From positions 124,001 to 188,000 of the forward strand of contig JAFTSN010000001.1 in assembly GCA_017467275.1 (NCBI GenBank): a stretch of DNA of 64,000 nt, given 5' to 3'. Origin of the DNA: Clostridia bacterium. GTDB taxonomy: Bacteria; Bacillota; Clostridia; Christensenellales; Borkfalkiaceae. Position numbers and translations under genes: made by a program. Shown here one piece after another: positions 45,252-52,952 of the stretch. Numbering within the stretch: position 1 is the stretch's first letter; every line of letters begins with the position of its first letter. Below the pieces are notes generated by a model. That model was given only the letters and a program-made list of their open reading frames with translations, did no database searches and was not told where the DNA came from.

Positions 45252-46113
45252 GGGTCCTCACCCTCCTTATGTCCTCGTTAAGCTGTGCCTTGAGCTCGTC
45301 GATACTCCCAAATTTTTTCACGTCCCGAAGCCGACGGACGAACACGACCTTGAGCGTTTTTCCATAGAGCTCGCCCGAAAAGCCGTCAATATAGGTCTCC
45401 GTCGTTTTAACCTCGTTTAAAAAAGTCGGGCGCGCGCCGTAAGTGGTGATCGCGCGATACGTTTTCCCGTCCACAAAAACGCTCGTTTCGTAGACGCCCT
45501 CTTTTAAGGGGAATTTATCCTTGTGCCACGGGATATTCGCCGTCGGAAAAGCGAGCGTTCTGCCCACGCCGCGGTCCTTAACGACCTCGCCTTTTAAAAA
45601 ATACCTCTCCGAAAGAAGGACGTTCGCCCCCTCGACGTCGCCTGCCGCTATGCAGCTTTTGACGGAAGAAGTACTCACCTTTTCGCCGTCGATCGAAAGC
45701 AGCTTTTCAACCTCGACCCTCGAGCAGGCAAGCTCTTTTAAGGTCTCGGGCGTGCCGCTCGCACCGTTCCCGAAACGAAAATCCTCACCGCAAATAAACA
45801 ACGCGGGGATAAACTCCGATCTTAAAAGCGAAATAAACTCTTGCGGAGAGAGGTGGCAAATTTCCGAAAACGGAAGCTCAAACACGCAGTCCGCACCGAG
45901 CGAGGAAAAAATCTCCTCTCGCTCGGAAAAGGTGAACAGGTTTTTCCCGTCCTTTCCCCCGCCGATCGTGAGAATCACAACGGGCAAGCCCTCATTTTTC
46001 GCCCGCTCCATAAGACGCAGATGTCCCTTGTGCATCCCGTCAAAACCGCCGAGGAGCAAAACACAGGGCTTTTCTCGATTGAATTTTTCCGAAAGCACTA
46101 CTGTTTTCAACAT
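45244..46113 (-). CDS. ribF: bifunctional riboflavin kinase / FAD synthetase
   Basis: RibF makes FMN and FAD from riboflavin. The 289-residue protein has the FAD synthetase nucleotide motif LGGFDGMHKGHL near 21-32 and CGEDFRFGNGA, then the C-terminal kinase domain with VGRTLAFPTANI and ETYIDGFSGELYGK. It overlaps truB by 7 bases (ATGTTGA) and nfo by 8 bases. Confidence 0.95.
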   Translation of the reverse strand: MLKTVVLSEKFNREKPCVLLLGGFDGMHKGHLRLMERAKNEGLPVVILTIGGGKDGKNLFTFSEREEIFSSLGADCVFELPFSEICHLSPQEFISLLRSEFIPALFICGEDFRFGNGASGTPETLKELACSRVEVEKLLSIDGEKVSTSSVKSCIAAGDVEGANVLLSERYFLKGEVVKDRGVGRTLAFPTANIPWHKDKFPLKEGVYETSVFVDGKTYRAITTYGARPTFLNEVKTTETYIDGFSGELYGKTLKVVFVRRLRDVKKFGSIDELKAQLNEDIRRVRTHD

Positions 46114-46964
46114 AATTTCGTGGCAATTTTCGCCCTGCCGTCCTTGATCAAAGCAATCCCGTAAAAGATGCCGTCGCGATAAGCCTTATATTCGCCGTCC
46201 GCCCGATCGACGCGGGCGGGAATCCCGTTAAAAATACGGTTTTCCGTGGCAAAGTCCAGCCGCTCGAAAGGCAACAACTCTTCCGTCGGCACAATATAGT
46301 CTGTGATATTTTCCGCCGTTAAATGCTCGAACGGCACGGCGTTTTCTATTTCAAAGGCACCGCTTTTTGTGCGGCGAAGCGCACTCATGACCGCTTTCGT
46401 TTCAAGCGCTGCCGCCATATCTCGGGCAATCGAACGGATATACGTTCCCCCGCCGCATTCAATGCGGAATCGGTAGACGTTTTCCGCCTGCGCTTTTCCA
46501 AGCAGCTCGATTGAATAGACGTTTACCTTCTTTGGCGGAAGCTCGAACTCCACGCCTGCTCTGGCAAGCTCATAACCCCGTCTGCCGCCGACGTTTTTCG
46601 CACTGTATTTGGGTGGGATTTGCAAAACCTCGCCCGTAAGAGAGGACAAAACCCCTTCAATTTCTTTAGCGGTGGGAACGGAGCCTCCAAAAACAAGCTC
46701 GCCCGTCGAATCCAAAGTGTCGGAATCGACGCCGAACGTGAATTCAGATTCGTAAACCTTTCGCTTTTCAAGAAAGTAGTTGAAAAGGCGGGTGGCGTTC
46801 CCGACGCCCACAGGCAACACACCGCTGGCGAGCGGGTCCAACGTGCCCATGTGCCCTGAAGGAAGCCCCGTGAGCCGCTTAATTTTATTGACGACAACCG
46901 AGGAGCTTAAGCCCGAGGGCTTATCCGCGTTGACGAAACCGAGTGGAATCTTTTTCGTTTCCAT
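46107..46964 (-). CDS. truB: tRNA pseudouridine55 synthase
   Basis: TruB makes pseudouridine 55 in the tRNA T-loop. The 285-residue protein shows NADKPSGLSSSVVVNKIKR and GHMGTLDPLASGVLP with the catalytic Asp, RRGYELAR and CGGGTYIRSIARD. TruB and RibF usually follow rbfA or the DHH gene in this phylum. Here they follow pheT and probably use its T-box-controlled transcript. Confidence 0.95.
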   Translation of the reverse strand: METKKIPLGFVNADKPSGLSSSVVVNKIKRLTGLPSGHMGTLDPLASGVLPVGVGNATRLFNYFLEKRKVYESEFTFGVDSDTLDSTGELVFGGSVPTAKEIEGVLSSLTGEVLQIPPKYSAKNVGGRRGYELARAGVEFELPPKKVNVYSIELLGKAQAENVYRFRIECGGGTYIRSIARDMAAALETKAVMSALRRTKSGAFEIENAVPFEHLTAENITDYIVPTEELLPFERLDFATENRIFNGIPARVDRADGEYKAYRDGIFYGIALIKDGRAKIATKLC

Positions 46965-46974
46965 GACCGCCCTT

Positions 46975-49413
46975 TTAACGAAGCTCGATTCCGAGCTTGA
47001 ATTTGAGATTGCCGAGAATCTTCTTCACGAACCCGTCGAGCACCTCGGGCGTGAATGCTTTTTCCGCATCCGCAGGGGGCGTGAACGTGAGCGTAAACGC
47101 CATACTCTTCTTCCCCTCGGGAATCTGTCCGCCACGGTAGACGTCGAAAAGCCGTGCTTTCGTGACGTATTTCGAGGAACGGAGCAAGACCTCCTCCACC
47201 TCTGCGCAAGTAAGCTTCTCGTCCGCAATCAATGCAAGGTCGCGCTCCATGGCGGGGAACTTAGGTAAATTTGTGAAATGCACAGCGGTGTCCGCTTCGC
47301 CGTAAATCTCGTCCATGAACAGCTCGGCGAGATAAACTTTTTTGTCTAACCCGAGCGAAAGGGCGATAGCAGGGTCGAGTTCACCGAGATATCCAACCGC
47401 CTTTTCGCCGAGAAGTACGTTAGCCGAAATGCCAGGATGCAAGAAAGCTTTACCGCCCTTAACAAAGGTCAGCTTTATATGGAACGTCTCGGCGAGAGCC
47501 TCCACCGCACCCTTGATATCAAAGAAGTCGCATTTCGCCCCCCAGACGCCGAGCACGAGACGGCGCTTTTCCGTGGGCTGTTCTTTTAAGGGAAGCTCAC
47601 AAGCAAAATAGGCGTTTGCCAGCTCGAACTCTCTGCCCTCGTCGTTACCGCGACGAATATTTCTGACCGCATTTTGCAGCATGGAGGGGCAAAGGAAGGT
47701 CCGCATCACGGATAATTCCTCGCTGATGGGATTTAAAACCGTGATCGCATTCCGCTCCTGCGCGTCCTCGGGCAACTTCATTAAATCGAAGTCCTTGGGA
47801 GAATAGAAGGAATAGTTATACGCTTCAAGGAAGCCCTGCTCCTTTAACACGTCCTTTAAAAGATTCTCTCTCTTTTGCTCGTCTGTGAGCCCGCCGCCCG
47901 TCACGCTTGCCTTCTCGAGGAAGGTGGGTGTGAGACGGTCGTAGCCATACATACGGATAATCTCCTCCGCAAGATCGGGATAGCCGTCGATATCGTCGCG
48001 ATAACCCGGGACCTCCACCGTGAGAATATCCCCGTCGATCACGGGCTTAAATTCGAGACGGGTCAAAATGTCCTCTATTGCCGCATTCGGCACCGTGATC
48101 CCCAAAAGCGCATTGATTTTCGCTATACTCGCCGTCATTTTGCGGGGCTCGAGCGAAACGGCGCAGACGTCGCACTTCATTGCCGTGACTCTGCCGCAAC
48201 CGAGCTCCTCGATAAGATGCAGGGCACGCGCCATGCCGTAAGCGGTCGTGTAGGCGTCCACTCCCTTTTCAAAGCGGAAAGAGGAATCCGAGCTCTGTCC
48301 CAAGGCGCGGGCGGTCTTACGCACGCTGTCGCGGGCAAATTTTGCCGCCTCAAAATAGACGTTTTTCGTCGTGGGTTTAATCTCGCTGTTCAAGCCGCCC
48401 ATAATCCCCGCGAGCGCGACGGGCTTTTCGCCGTCACAAATGACGAGGTTGTTTTCGGTAAGCGAAAACTCCTTTTCATCGAGCGTGACGATTTTCTCAC
48501 CGTTGTTTGCGCGGCGAACGACGATCTTCCTACCGCCGAGCTCGTCCGCGTCGAACGCGTGCATGGGCTGTCCCATTTCAAGGAGTACGAAATTGGTGAT
48601 ATCGACAATCGGGGAAATGGAGCGAATGCCCGAGAGGGCGAGCCGCTTTCTCATCCATGCGGGCGTTTCGCCGCCGATTGCATTTTCCACGTAGTGCCCC
48701 ATATACCGCGGGCAAAGCTCGGGCGCAAGCACCTCCACCTCGATCTCCGCCTCTTTCGTTTCCTGCTCCGTGTAGGAATAGTCGGGCGCCTTAAAGGGCT
48801 TGCCGAGCACCGCCGCCACCTCACGGGCAATCCCGACAATACACTGACAATCAGGTCGGTTTGCCGTCACGGAAATATCAAAAATCCAATCGTCCAGCCC
48901 GACCACCTTTTTAATATCCTCGCCGACGACCGTTTCCTTGCCGAGATCGAGAAGTCCGTTGACCTCCGCACCCGCGTAGAAATCGTCGTTGATGCCGAGC
49001 TCCTCACCCGAACAGAGCATACCGAAGGACTCCACGCCACGAAGCTTGCCTTTTTTGATCTTCTTCACGCCGTCGGGATTCTTTTCGAGCATGGCGGGGT
49101 TGGTCTCGCAAACGGTCGAATTATCGAGGGCAACAGGCGTCTTCATACCCACATAGACGTTAGGCGCGCCCGTCACAATCTGAATTTCCCTGCCATACTC
49201 CTCGCCGCAGTCCACCACACAAACCTGCATATGATCGCTATCGGGATGGGGCGTGAGCGCTTTAACCTCGCCGACCACCACGCGCGAAATCTTTTCACCG
49301 AGATAGACGATCTCCTCCACTTCAAAGCCACAGGAAAAGAGCTTTTCCGCAAGCTCCTCCGCGGTGACGTCTATATCCACATAATCTTTTAACCAGCTGA
49401 AAGGTGCTTTCAT
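46975..49413 (-). CDS. pheT: phenylalanine-tRNA ligase beta subunit
   Basis: The 812-residue subunit has an N-terminal tRNA-binding OB domain (VVVGEVKALTPHPDSDHMQVC), B3/B4 editing and B5 domains (GYRDDIDGYPDLAEEIIRMYGYD), the catalytic-like core and a C-terminal FDX-ACB anticodon domain (KFPAMERDLALIADEKL). Length is normal. It follows pheS by 14 bases. Confidence 0.96.
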   Translation of the reverse strand: MKAPFSWLKDYVDIDVTAEELAEKLFSCGFEVEEIVYLGEKISRVVVGEVKALTPHPDSDHMQVCVVDCGEEYGREIQIVTGAPNVYVGMKTPVALDNSTVCETNPAMLEKNPDGVKKIKKGKLRGVESFGMLCSGEELGINDDFYAGAEVNGLLDLGKETVVGEDIKKVVGLDDWIFDISVTANRPDCQCIVGIAREVAAVLGKPFKAPDYSYTEQETKEAEIEVEVLAPELCPRYMGHYVENAIGGETPAWMRKRLALSGIRSISPIVDITNFVLLEMGQPMHAFDADELGGRKIVVRRANNGEKIVTLDEKEFSLTENNLVICDGEKPVALAGIMGGLNSEIKPTTKNVYFEAAKFARDSVRKTARALGQSSDSSFRFEKGVDAYTTAYGMARALHLIEELGCGRVTAMKCDVCAVSLEPRKMTASIAKINALLGITVPNAAIEDILTRLEFKPVIDGDILTVEVPGYRDDIDGYPDLAEEIIRMYGYDRLTPTFLEKASVTGGGLTDEQKRENLLKDVLKEQGFLEAYNYSFYSPKDFDLMKLPEDAQERNAITVLNPISEELSVMRTFLCPSMLQNAVRNIRRGNDEGREFELANAYFACELPLKEQPTEKRRLVLGVWGAKCDFFDIKGAVEALAETFHIKLTFVKGGKAFLHPGISANVLLGEKAVGYLGELDPAIALSLGLDKKVYLAELFMDEIYGEADTAVHFTNLPKFPAMERDLALIADEKLTCAEVEEVLLRSSKYVTKARLFDVYRGGQIPEGKKSMAFTLTFTPPADAEKAFTPEVLDGFVKKILGNLKFKLGIELR

Positions 49414-49427
49414 ATCCGTCTCCTCCC

Positions 49428-50441
49428 TCAGTTCCCGAACTGTTCCAAAAAGCGCACGTCGTTTTCAAAGAGCGCCTTAATGTTGTTGATGCCGTATTTA
49501 AGCATGGCGATTCGCTCCACGCCCATGCCGAAAGCAAAGCCCGTATATACGTCGGGATCCACGCCGCAATTTTCGAGCACGCGACGGTTGACCATACCCG
49601 CGCCGAGCACCTCGATCCAGCCCGTACCCTTGCAGAGCCGACAACCCTTGCCACCGCATTCCGAGCAACTTAAATCAACCTCCACACTCGGCTCGGTGAA
49701 CGGGAAATAGGAAGGGCGCAGACGCACCTTCGTCGAGGACGTGAACATTCTCTTTGCGAACTCGGCAAGCATACCTTGAAGATCGCAGAGCGTGATCCCC
49801 TTATCCACGACCAGCCCCTCCATCTGGTGGAACATGGGCGAATGGGTCGCGTCGTCGTCCGAACGGAACACTCTGCCCGGGGACAGAATCTTAATGGGCG
49901 GCGATTGCTTTTCCATGACGCGAATCTGCCCTGCCGAGGTCTGCGTGCGAAGAAGCAGCTTTTCGGCAAGATAGAAGGTATCCTGCATATCGCGCGCGGG
50001 ATGATCCTCGGGCGTGTTGAGCGCGGTAAAGTTATAATAATCCGTCTCAATCTCGGGACCCTCGAACACCTTAAAGCCCATGCCCGCAAAAACGTCGATG
50101 AGCTGATTTTTCACGAGCGTGATGGGATGAAGCGCGCCCGCCTTATATTTCCTGCCCGGCATTGTGACGTCCACCTGCTCGGCGGCGTATTTTTTCTCCA
50201 TCTCTTTCTTGCGGACAATCTCGGCGTAACGCTCAAACTCCGCCTCCATACCCTGCTTGAACTCGTTGACAATCTTCCCGAACGCGGGACGGTCCTCTTT
50301 CGCGAGATCTTTCATGCCGCTCATAATCTCTTTGAGAGCGGACTGAAAATACATTTTGAGTTCATAGAGCTCTCTACCCGTTTCACGAGTCTTAAGCTTT
50401 TCCTCAATCTCGGCTTTCAGCTTCGCAATTTTTGCCTGCAT
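49428..50441 (-). CDS. pheS: phenylalanine-tRNA ligase alpha subunit
   Basis: The 337-residue catalytic subunit has an N-terminal coiled coil ([16 protein letters not shown]) and class II motifs: [42 protein letters not shown] and [15 protein letters not shown] chose ATG 50441, behind CGGAGG; the longer open frame upstream runs through the T-box leader and is not coding. Transcription is controlled by the T-box at 50480-50753. Confidence 0.96.
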   Translation of the reverse strand: MQAKIAKLKAEIEEKLKTRETGRELYELKMYFQSALKEIMSGMKDLAKEDRPAFGKIVNEFKQGMEAEFERYAEIVRKKEMEKKYAAEQVDVTMPGRKYKAGALHPITLVKNQLIDVFAGMGFKVFEGPEIETDYYNFTALNTPEDHPARDMQDTFYLAEKLLLRTQTSAGQIRVMEKQSPPIKILSPGRVFRSDDDATHSPMFHQMEGLVVDKGITLCDLQGMLAEFAKRMFTSSTKVRLRPSYFPFTEPSVEVDLSCSECGGKGCRLCKGTGWIEVLGAGMVNRRVLENCGVDPDVYTGFAFGMGVERIAMLKYGINNIKALFENDVRFLEQFGN

Positions 50442-50479
50442 AACCTTGTCTTTCCTCCGATTTTTTGGTTTGTTTAATT

Positions 50480-50753
50480 TAATAAAATAGCCCTGCGGAC
50501 AAACCAAGCTTGTCCGCAGGGCGTTAAAAACGCTGTACCACCTGCATTCACGCACGCAATCATGCGCGCGCCTCAAACCCGCTATAACGCGCGGACCGCG
50601 CCAAACGCTACCCACGGAAAAAAACCGCTTCACGTTCGGGGCTCCAAAGCGAAAGGGATATTCAAACCGTCTATGCGCCTTTCAGCCCATGGGCGCGACT
50701 CTCTGAAAAACGGTGTTTCTTGAATAACCCGACTTTATCGTAGCCGTATTTAT
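50480..50753 (-). ncRNA. T-box leader of pheST
   Basis: Read on the minus strand this leader has the T-box sequence AATGCAGGTGGTACAGCG at 50531-50548 and a strong terminator whose GCCCTGCGGACA and TGTCCGCAGGGC arms (50490-50522) are followed by TATTTTATT. A long upstream stem region with AGAGAG and GGAGCC elements makes up the stem I part. Uncharged tRNA-Phe is expected to bind and favour the antiterminator. The amino acid is inferred from pheS; I did not fix the specifier codon with certainty. Confidence 0.88.
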
Positions 50754-50759
50754 GAACTT

Positions 50760-50788
50760 ATTATACCTGTTTTTTAAGCGGAAGTCAA
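50760..50788 (-). promoter_or_regulatory. sigma-A promoter of the pheST-truB-ribF-nfo operon
   Basis: On the minus strand TTGACT (50783-50788), a 17-base spacer and TATAAT (50760-50765) form a near-consensus promoter. Transcription would start near 50753, at the left end of the T-box leader. Confidence 0.8.
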
Positions 50789-50816
50789 CCGAAAACCGCC
50801 CCAAAGAGAGGGATTG

Positions 50817-51494
50817 TCAAGCTTTTTTGAGTAAATCGCGGATTTCCTCCAAAAGACGGGTGTTCGCCGTTGCCTTTTCTTCGGCAATTTTCGCTTCCTC
50901 TGCCGCCTTTTCCGCCGCAATGCGCGCCTCTTCCGCCGCCGCAGCCTCCGCAGCTGCCTTTTCCGCGGCAACGTCCTTTGCGTACTGCTCGCGCGCCTGC
51001 TTTTTGGTCAGCCCCTGCTTGCGGTATTTTTTCATAATCTCTTTTTCCGTCTTAAAGCCTTGGGCGACCTTTTCCTGCGCCTCGGCAATTCTGTTCATGA
51101 GCTTGACGATCGAGAACAGCACGAATGCTATCAACAGGAAATTGATGATCGCACTGATAAACGAACCCCAATCGATATAGATCGAATTAGCAAGATCGAT
51201 CTCCGATTTCATGATCGCCGCGCCTGCCGCGTCAACTGTGCCCGTATCCACCAGCTTATACGCTTTGGACAGGAACGTGACCGCACCCGTAAGCCCCTCC
51301 TTACCGAGCACCAACGCAATCAACCAATTAATAATGGGCTTTAAAATAAAGTTGCTCAAACCGTTGACAATCGCCGTGAATGCGCCGCCAACGATAACAC
51401 CGACTGCCATGTCAAGGACGTTCCCACGCGTGATAAACTTCTTGAACTCCTCGAAAAACTTCTTCATTCTACTTTCCTTTTTCTCTTTTGCCAT
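50817..51494 (-). CDS. mscL: large-conductance mechanosensitive channel with long C-terminal coiled coil
   Basis: MscL opens under membrane tension to release osmolytes. The 225-residue protein has the S1 helix FKKFITRGNVLDMAVGVIVGG near 17-37, a pore helix with FTAIVNGL, an enlarged extracellular loop (about 60-108) and a second helix FISAIINFLLIAFVLFSIV near 112-130. The tail from about 145 is a long Ala/Glu/Lys coiled coil ending in RLLEEIRDLLKKA. Family members usually have about 130-150 residues, so this tail adds about 70. Confidence 0.9.
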   Translation of the reverse strand: MAKEKKESRMKKFFEEFKKFITRGNVLDMAVGVIVGGAFTAIVNGLSNFILKPIINWLIALVLGKEGLTGAVTFLSKAYKLVDTGTVDAAGAAIMKSEIDLANSIYIDWGSFISAIINFLLIAFVLFSIVKLMNRIAEAQEKVAQGFKTEKEIMKKYRKQGLTKKQAREQYAKDVAAEKAAAEAAAAEEARIAAEKAAEEAKIAEEKATANTRLLEEIRDLLKKA

Positions 51495-51568
51495 ATAAGC
51501 TTCCTCCGTTTTTCTTTCGTGCGTTCCGAAGCCGTTTTGCCCGCTTCAAAAACCGCTCCACGGGTTTT

Positions 51569-51577
51569 ATTATAGCA
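51569..51577 (-). promoter_or_regulatory. extended -10 promoter of mscL
   Basis: On the minus strand TATAAT (51569-51574) is preceded by TGC, giving an extended -10 (ATGCTATAAT). The hexamer at the -35 position (TATACA) is weak. The leader to the ATG at 51494 is about 70 bases. Confidence 0.55.
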
Positions 51578-51663
51578 TAAACGGAGGAAAATGTATAGCG
51601 TTTCGCCACCCCATTTCCCTCCGCCCGAGAAAAAGTTTTTTCCTGTTTTGTTAAAACGCCGCC

Positions 51664-51876
51664 TTAATTTCCTTGCGAGGCGCTTAAAACGTCACGAAGA
51701 AAAAACACGTCCTCCGCCACCTTTGCAATGCAATCGCAAAGAAAACGCCTCGTCTCCTTTCTCTCGATTTTAAAAAGCGCGGAGACGTAATCGTTTAAAA
51801 GCGCCTTTTCCGCTGTGAGTAAATCCTGAATACTATCCTTTTCGTTGAGCGTGATCTCGCGTTTACTGTTTTTCAC
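51664..51876 (-). CDS. small CotF-like helical protein
   Basis: This 70-residue protein starts at GTG 51876, which overlaps the stop of the upstream 82-residue gene as GTGA. The sequence KDSIQDLLTAEKALLNDYVSALF followed by RRFLCDCIAKVAEDVFFLRDVL resembles the helix pair of the spore-coat CotF/ferritin-like family (dLL..EK.L...Y). Similarity is by pattern only. It may be a spore-associated or small structural protein. Uncertain. Confidence 0.5.
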   Translation of the reverse strand: MKNSKREITLNEKDSIQDLLTAEKALLNDYVSALFKIERKETRRFLCDCIAKVAEDVFFLRDVLSASQGN

Positions 51877-52121
51877 TCCTCGCCACCCTCCTCTTTCTTC
51901 TCAGGCTTTTCGCATTCCTGCCCCGAAAAAGAATTTAAGCCCGCTTTTCGCTCGGCGTGACGGATGGCAACCGTCTCCATATCCTCGGCAAGCGATTGAT
52001 CGGTCAACAGGCGCGAATAAATCTTCGCTTTCTTTTCAATTAAGTCCTCCGCTTCGGCAAGCTCGCGCAAAACAGACTTCTCCGAGCCGCAATCTAATGC
52101 GCGCTCCTCGTTTCTTCCCAT
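51873..52121 (-). CDS. small charged protein of unknown function
   Basis: I do not recognise this 82-residue protein. It is highly charged with a helical middle (SVLRELAEAEDLIEKKAKIYSRLL) and an acidic lysine-rich C-terminus. The ATG at 52121 has a GGGGAGG site. It is translationally coupled to the CotF-like gene by GTGA, so the two probably act together. The segment from about residue 20 looks like a coiled-coil helix. Confidence 0.55.
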   Translation of the reverse strand: MGRNEERALDCGSEKSVLRELAEAEDLIEKKAKIYSRLLTDQSLAEDMETVAIRHAERKAGLNSFSGQECEKPEKKEEGGEE

Positions 52122-52141
52122 AAAAAACCTCCCCTGATCCG

Positions 52142-52166
52142 CATATTACGGTCTAGCCGTAATATG
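52142..52166. promoter_or_regulatory. perfect 10-bp inverted repeat upstream of the small gene pair
   Basis: CATATTACGG and CCGTAATATG enclose TCTAG in the 67-base gap between nth and the 82-residue gene. No T-run follows on the minus strand, so a terminator is unlikely. An operator or leader hairpin for the small gene pair is possible. Confidence 0.5.
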
Positions 52167-52188
52167 TGAAAAAAGGAGAGGTCTTATT

Positions 52189-52818
52189 CTATTTTCTCTT
52201 ATAATGATCGCAGAAGCCGCTCAACGTGCAAACGCCGCATTCGGGCTTTTGGGAATGGCAAACCCTCCGACCGTGATAAATAAGCCAATGATGCGCTTTC
52301 GACCAATCGGCTTTGGGGATTGCCTTATTCAATCCCGCCTCCACCTCCAGCGGCGTTTTACCCTTGGCAAGTCCCAAACGGTTGCTCACGCGAAAGACGT
52401 GAGTGTCGACCGCGATCGCGTCCCCGCCGAATGCCACCGAATACACGACGTTCGCCGTCTTTTTCCCCACGCCTGCAAGACTCATTAATTCCTCTATGGT
52501 CGAGGGCACCTCGCCACCGAACCGCTCCACAATATCTTCCGTTGCGGACAGGATATGCGCCGCCTTCGCGCGGTAGAAGCCGCAGGAATAAATGTAGGTT
52601 TCCAGCTCCGCTTGGGAAAGCTCCAGCATGGTTTGAGGGGTATTGTGCCGCTCAAAGAGCTTTTCCGTCACCTTGTTAACCCGCTCGTCCGTGCACTGTG
52701 CAGAAAGCACCACTGCGACCAACAGCTCGTAGGGTGAGGAATAGCGAAGCGCGGGCTTCGCGTCGGGATATAATCTTTCAAGCTCCGCAAGAGCCTCTTT
52801 TTTTGCCTGCTTATTCAT
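52189..52818 (-). CDS. nth: endonuclease III
   Basis: Nth removes oxidised pyrimidines and cuts the abasic site. The 209-residue protein has the helix-hairpin-helix LMSLAGVGKKTANVV with catalytic Lys, Asp in VDTHVFRVSNRL, and the 4Fe-4S motif C-x6-C-x2-C-x5-C (CHSQKPECGVCTLSGFC). The N-terminus MNKQAKKEALAELERLYPDA aligns in style with E. coli Nth. The ATG lies only 9 bases after the -10 box, with no ribosome site, so the mRNA is probably leaderless. Confidence 0.95.
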   Translation of the reverse strand: MNKQAKKEALAELERLYPDAKPALRYSSPYELLVAVVLSAQCTDERVNKVTEKLFERHNTPQTMLELSQAELETYIYSCGFYRAKAAHILSATEDIVERFGGEVPSTIEELMSLAGVGKKTANVVYSVAFGGDAIAVDTHVFRVSNRLGLAKGKTPLEVEAGLNKAIPKADWSKAHHWLIYHGRRVCHSQKPECGVCTLSGFCDHYKRK

Positions 52819-52827
52819 AACGAAACC

Positions 52828-52856
52828 ATTATAGCATTTTTTTATAAAAAGCGCAA
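52828..52856 (-). promoter_or_regulatory. promoter immediately upstream of nth
   Basis: On the minus strand TTGCGC (52851-52856), a 17-base spacer and TATAAT (52828-52833, preceded by TGC) form a strong extended promoter. Only 9 bases separate the -10 from the ATG, so transcription would begin at or within two or three bases of the start codon. Confidence 0.75.
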
Positions 52857-52952
52857 CTCTTTTTTATGGAAAGGAAAGCCGCCTAAAACCGCTTCCCGCC
52901 CTTTACCCGTCGCCACGGCTCACGGAAGCATACCGCTTTTATCTTCGACAAA

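Noticed and set aside
47875-49392. Plus-strand 505-codon open frame opposite pheT
   Set aside because: It mirrors the pheT reading frame and has no recognisable domain.
50442-50633. N-terminal extension of pheS to 50633
   Set aside because: The extra 64 codons run through the T-box and terminator; the ribosome site and the family N-terminus fit ATG 50441.
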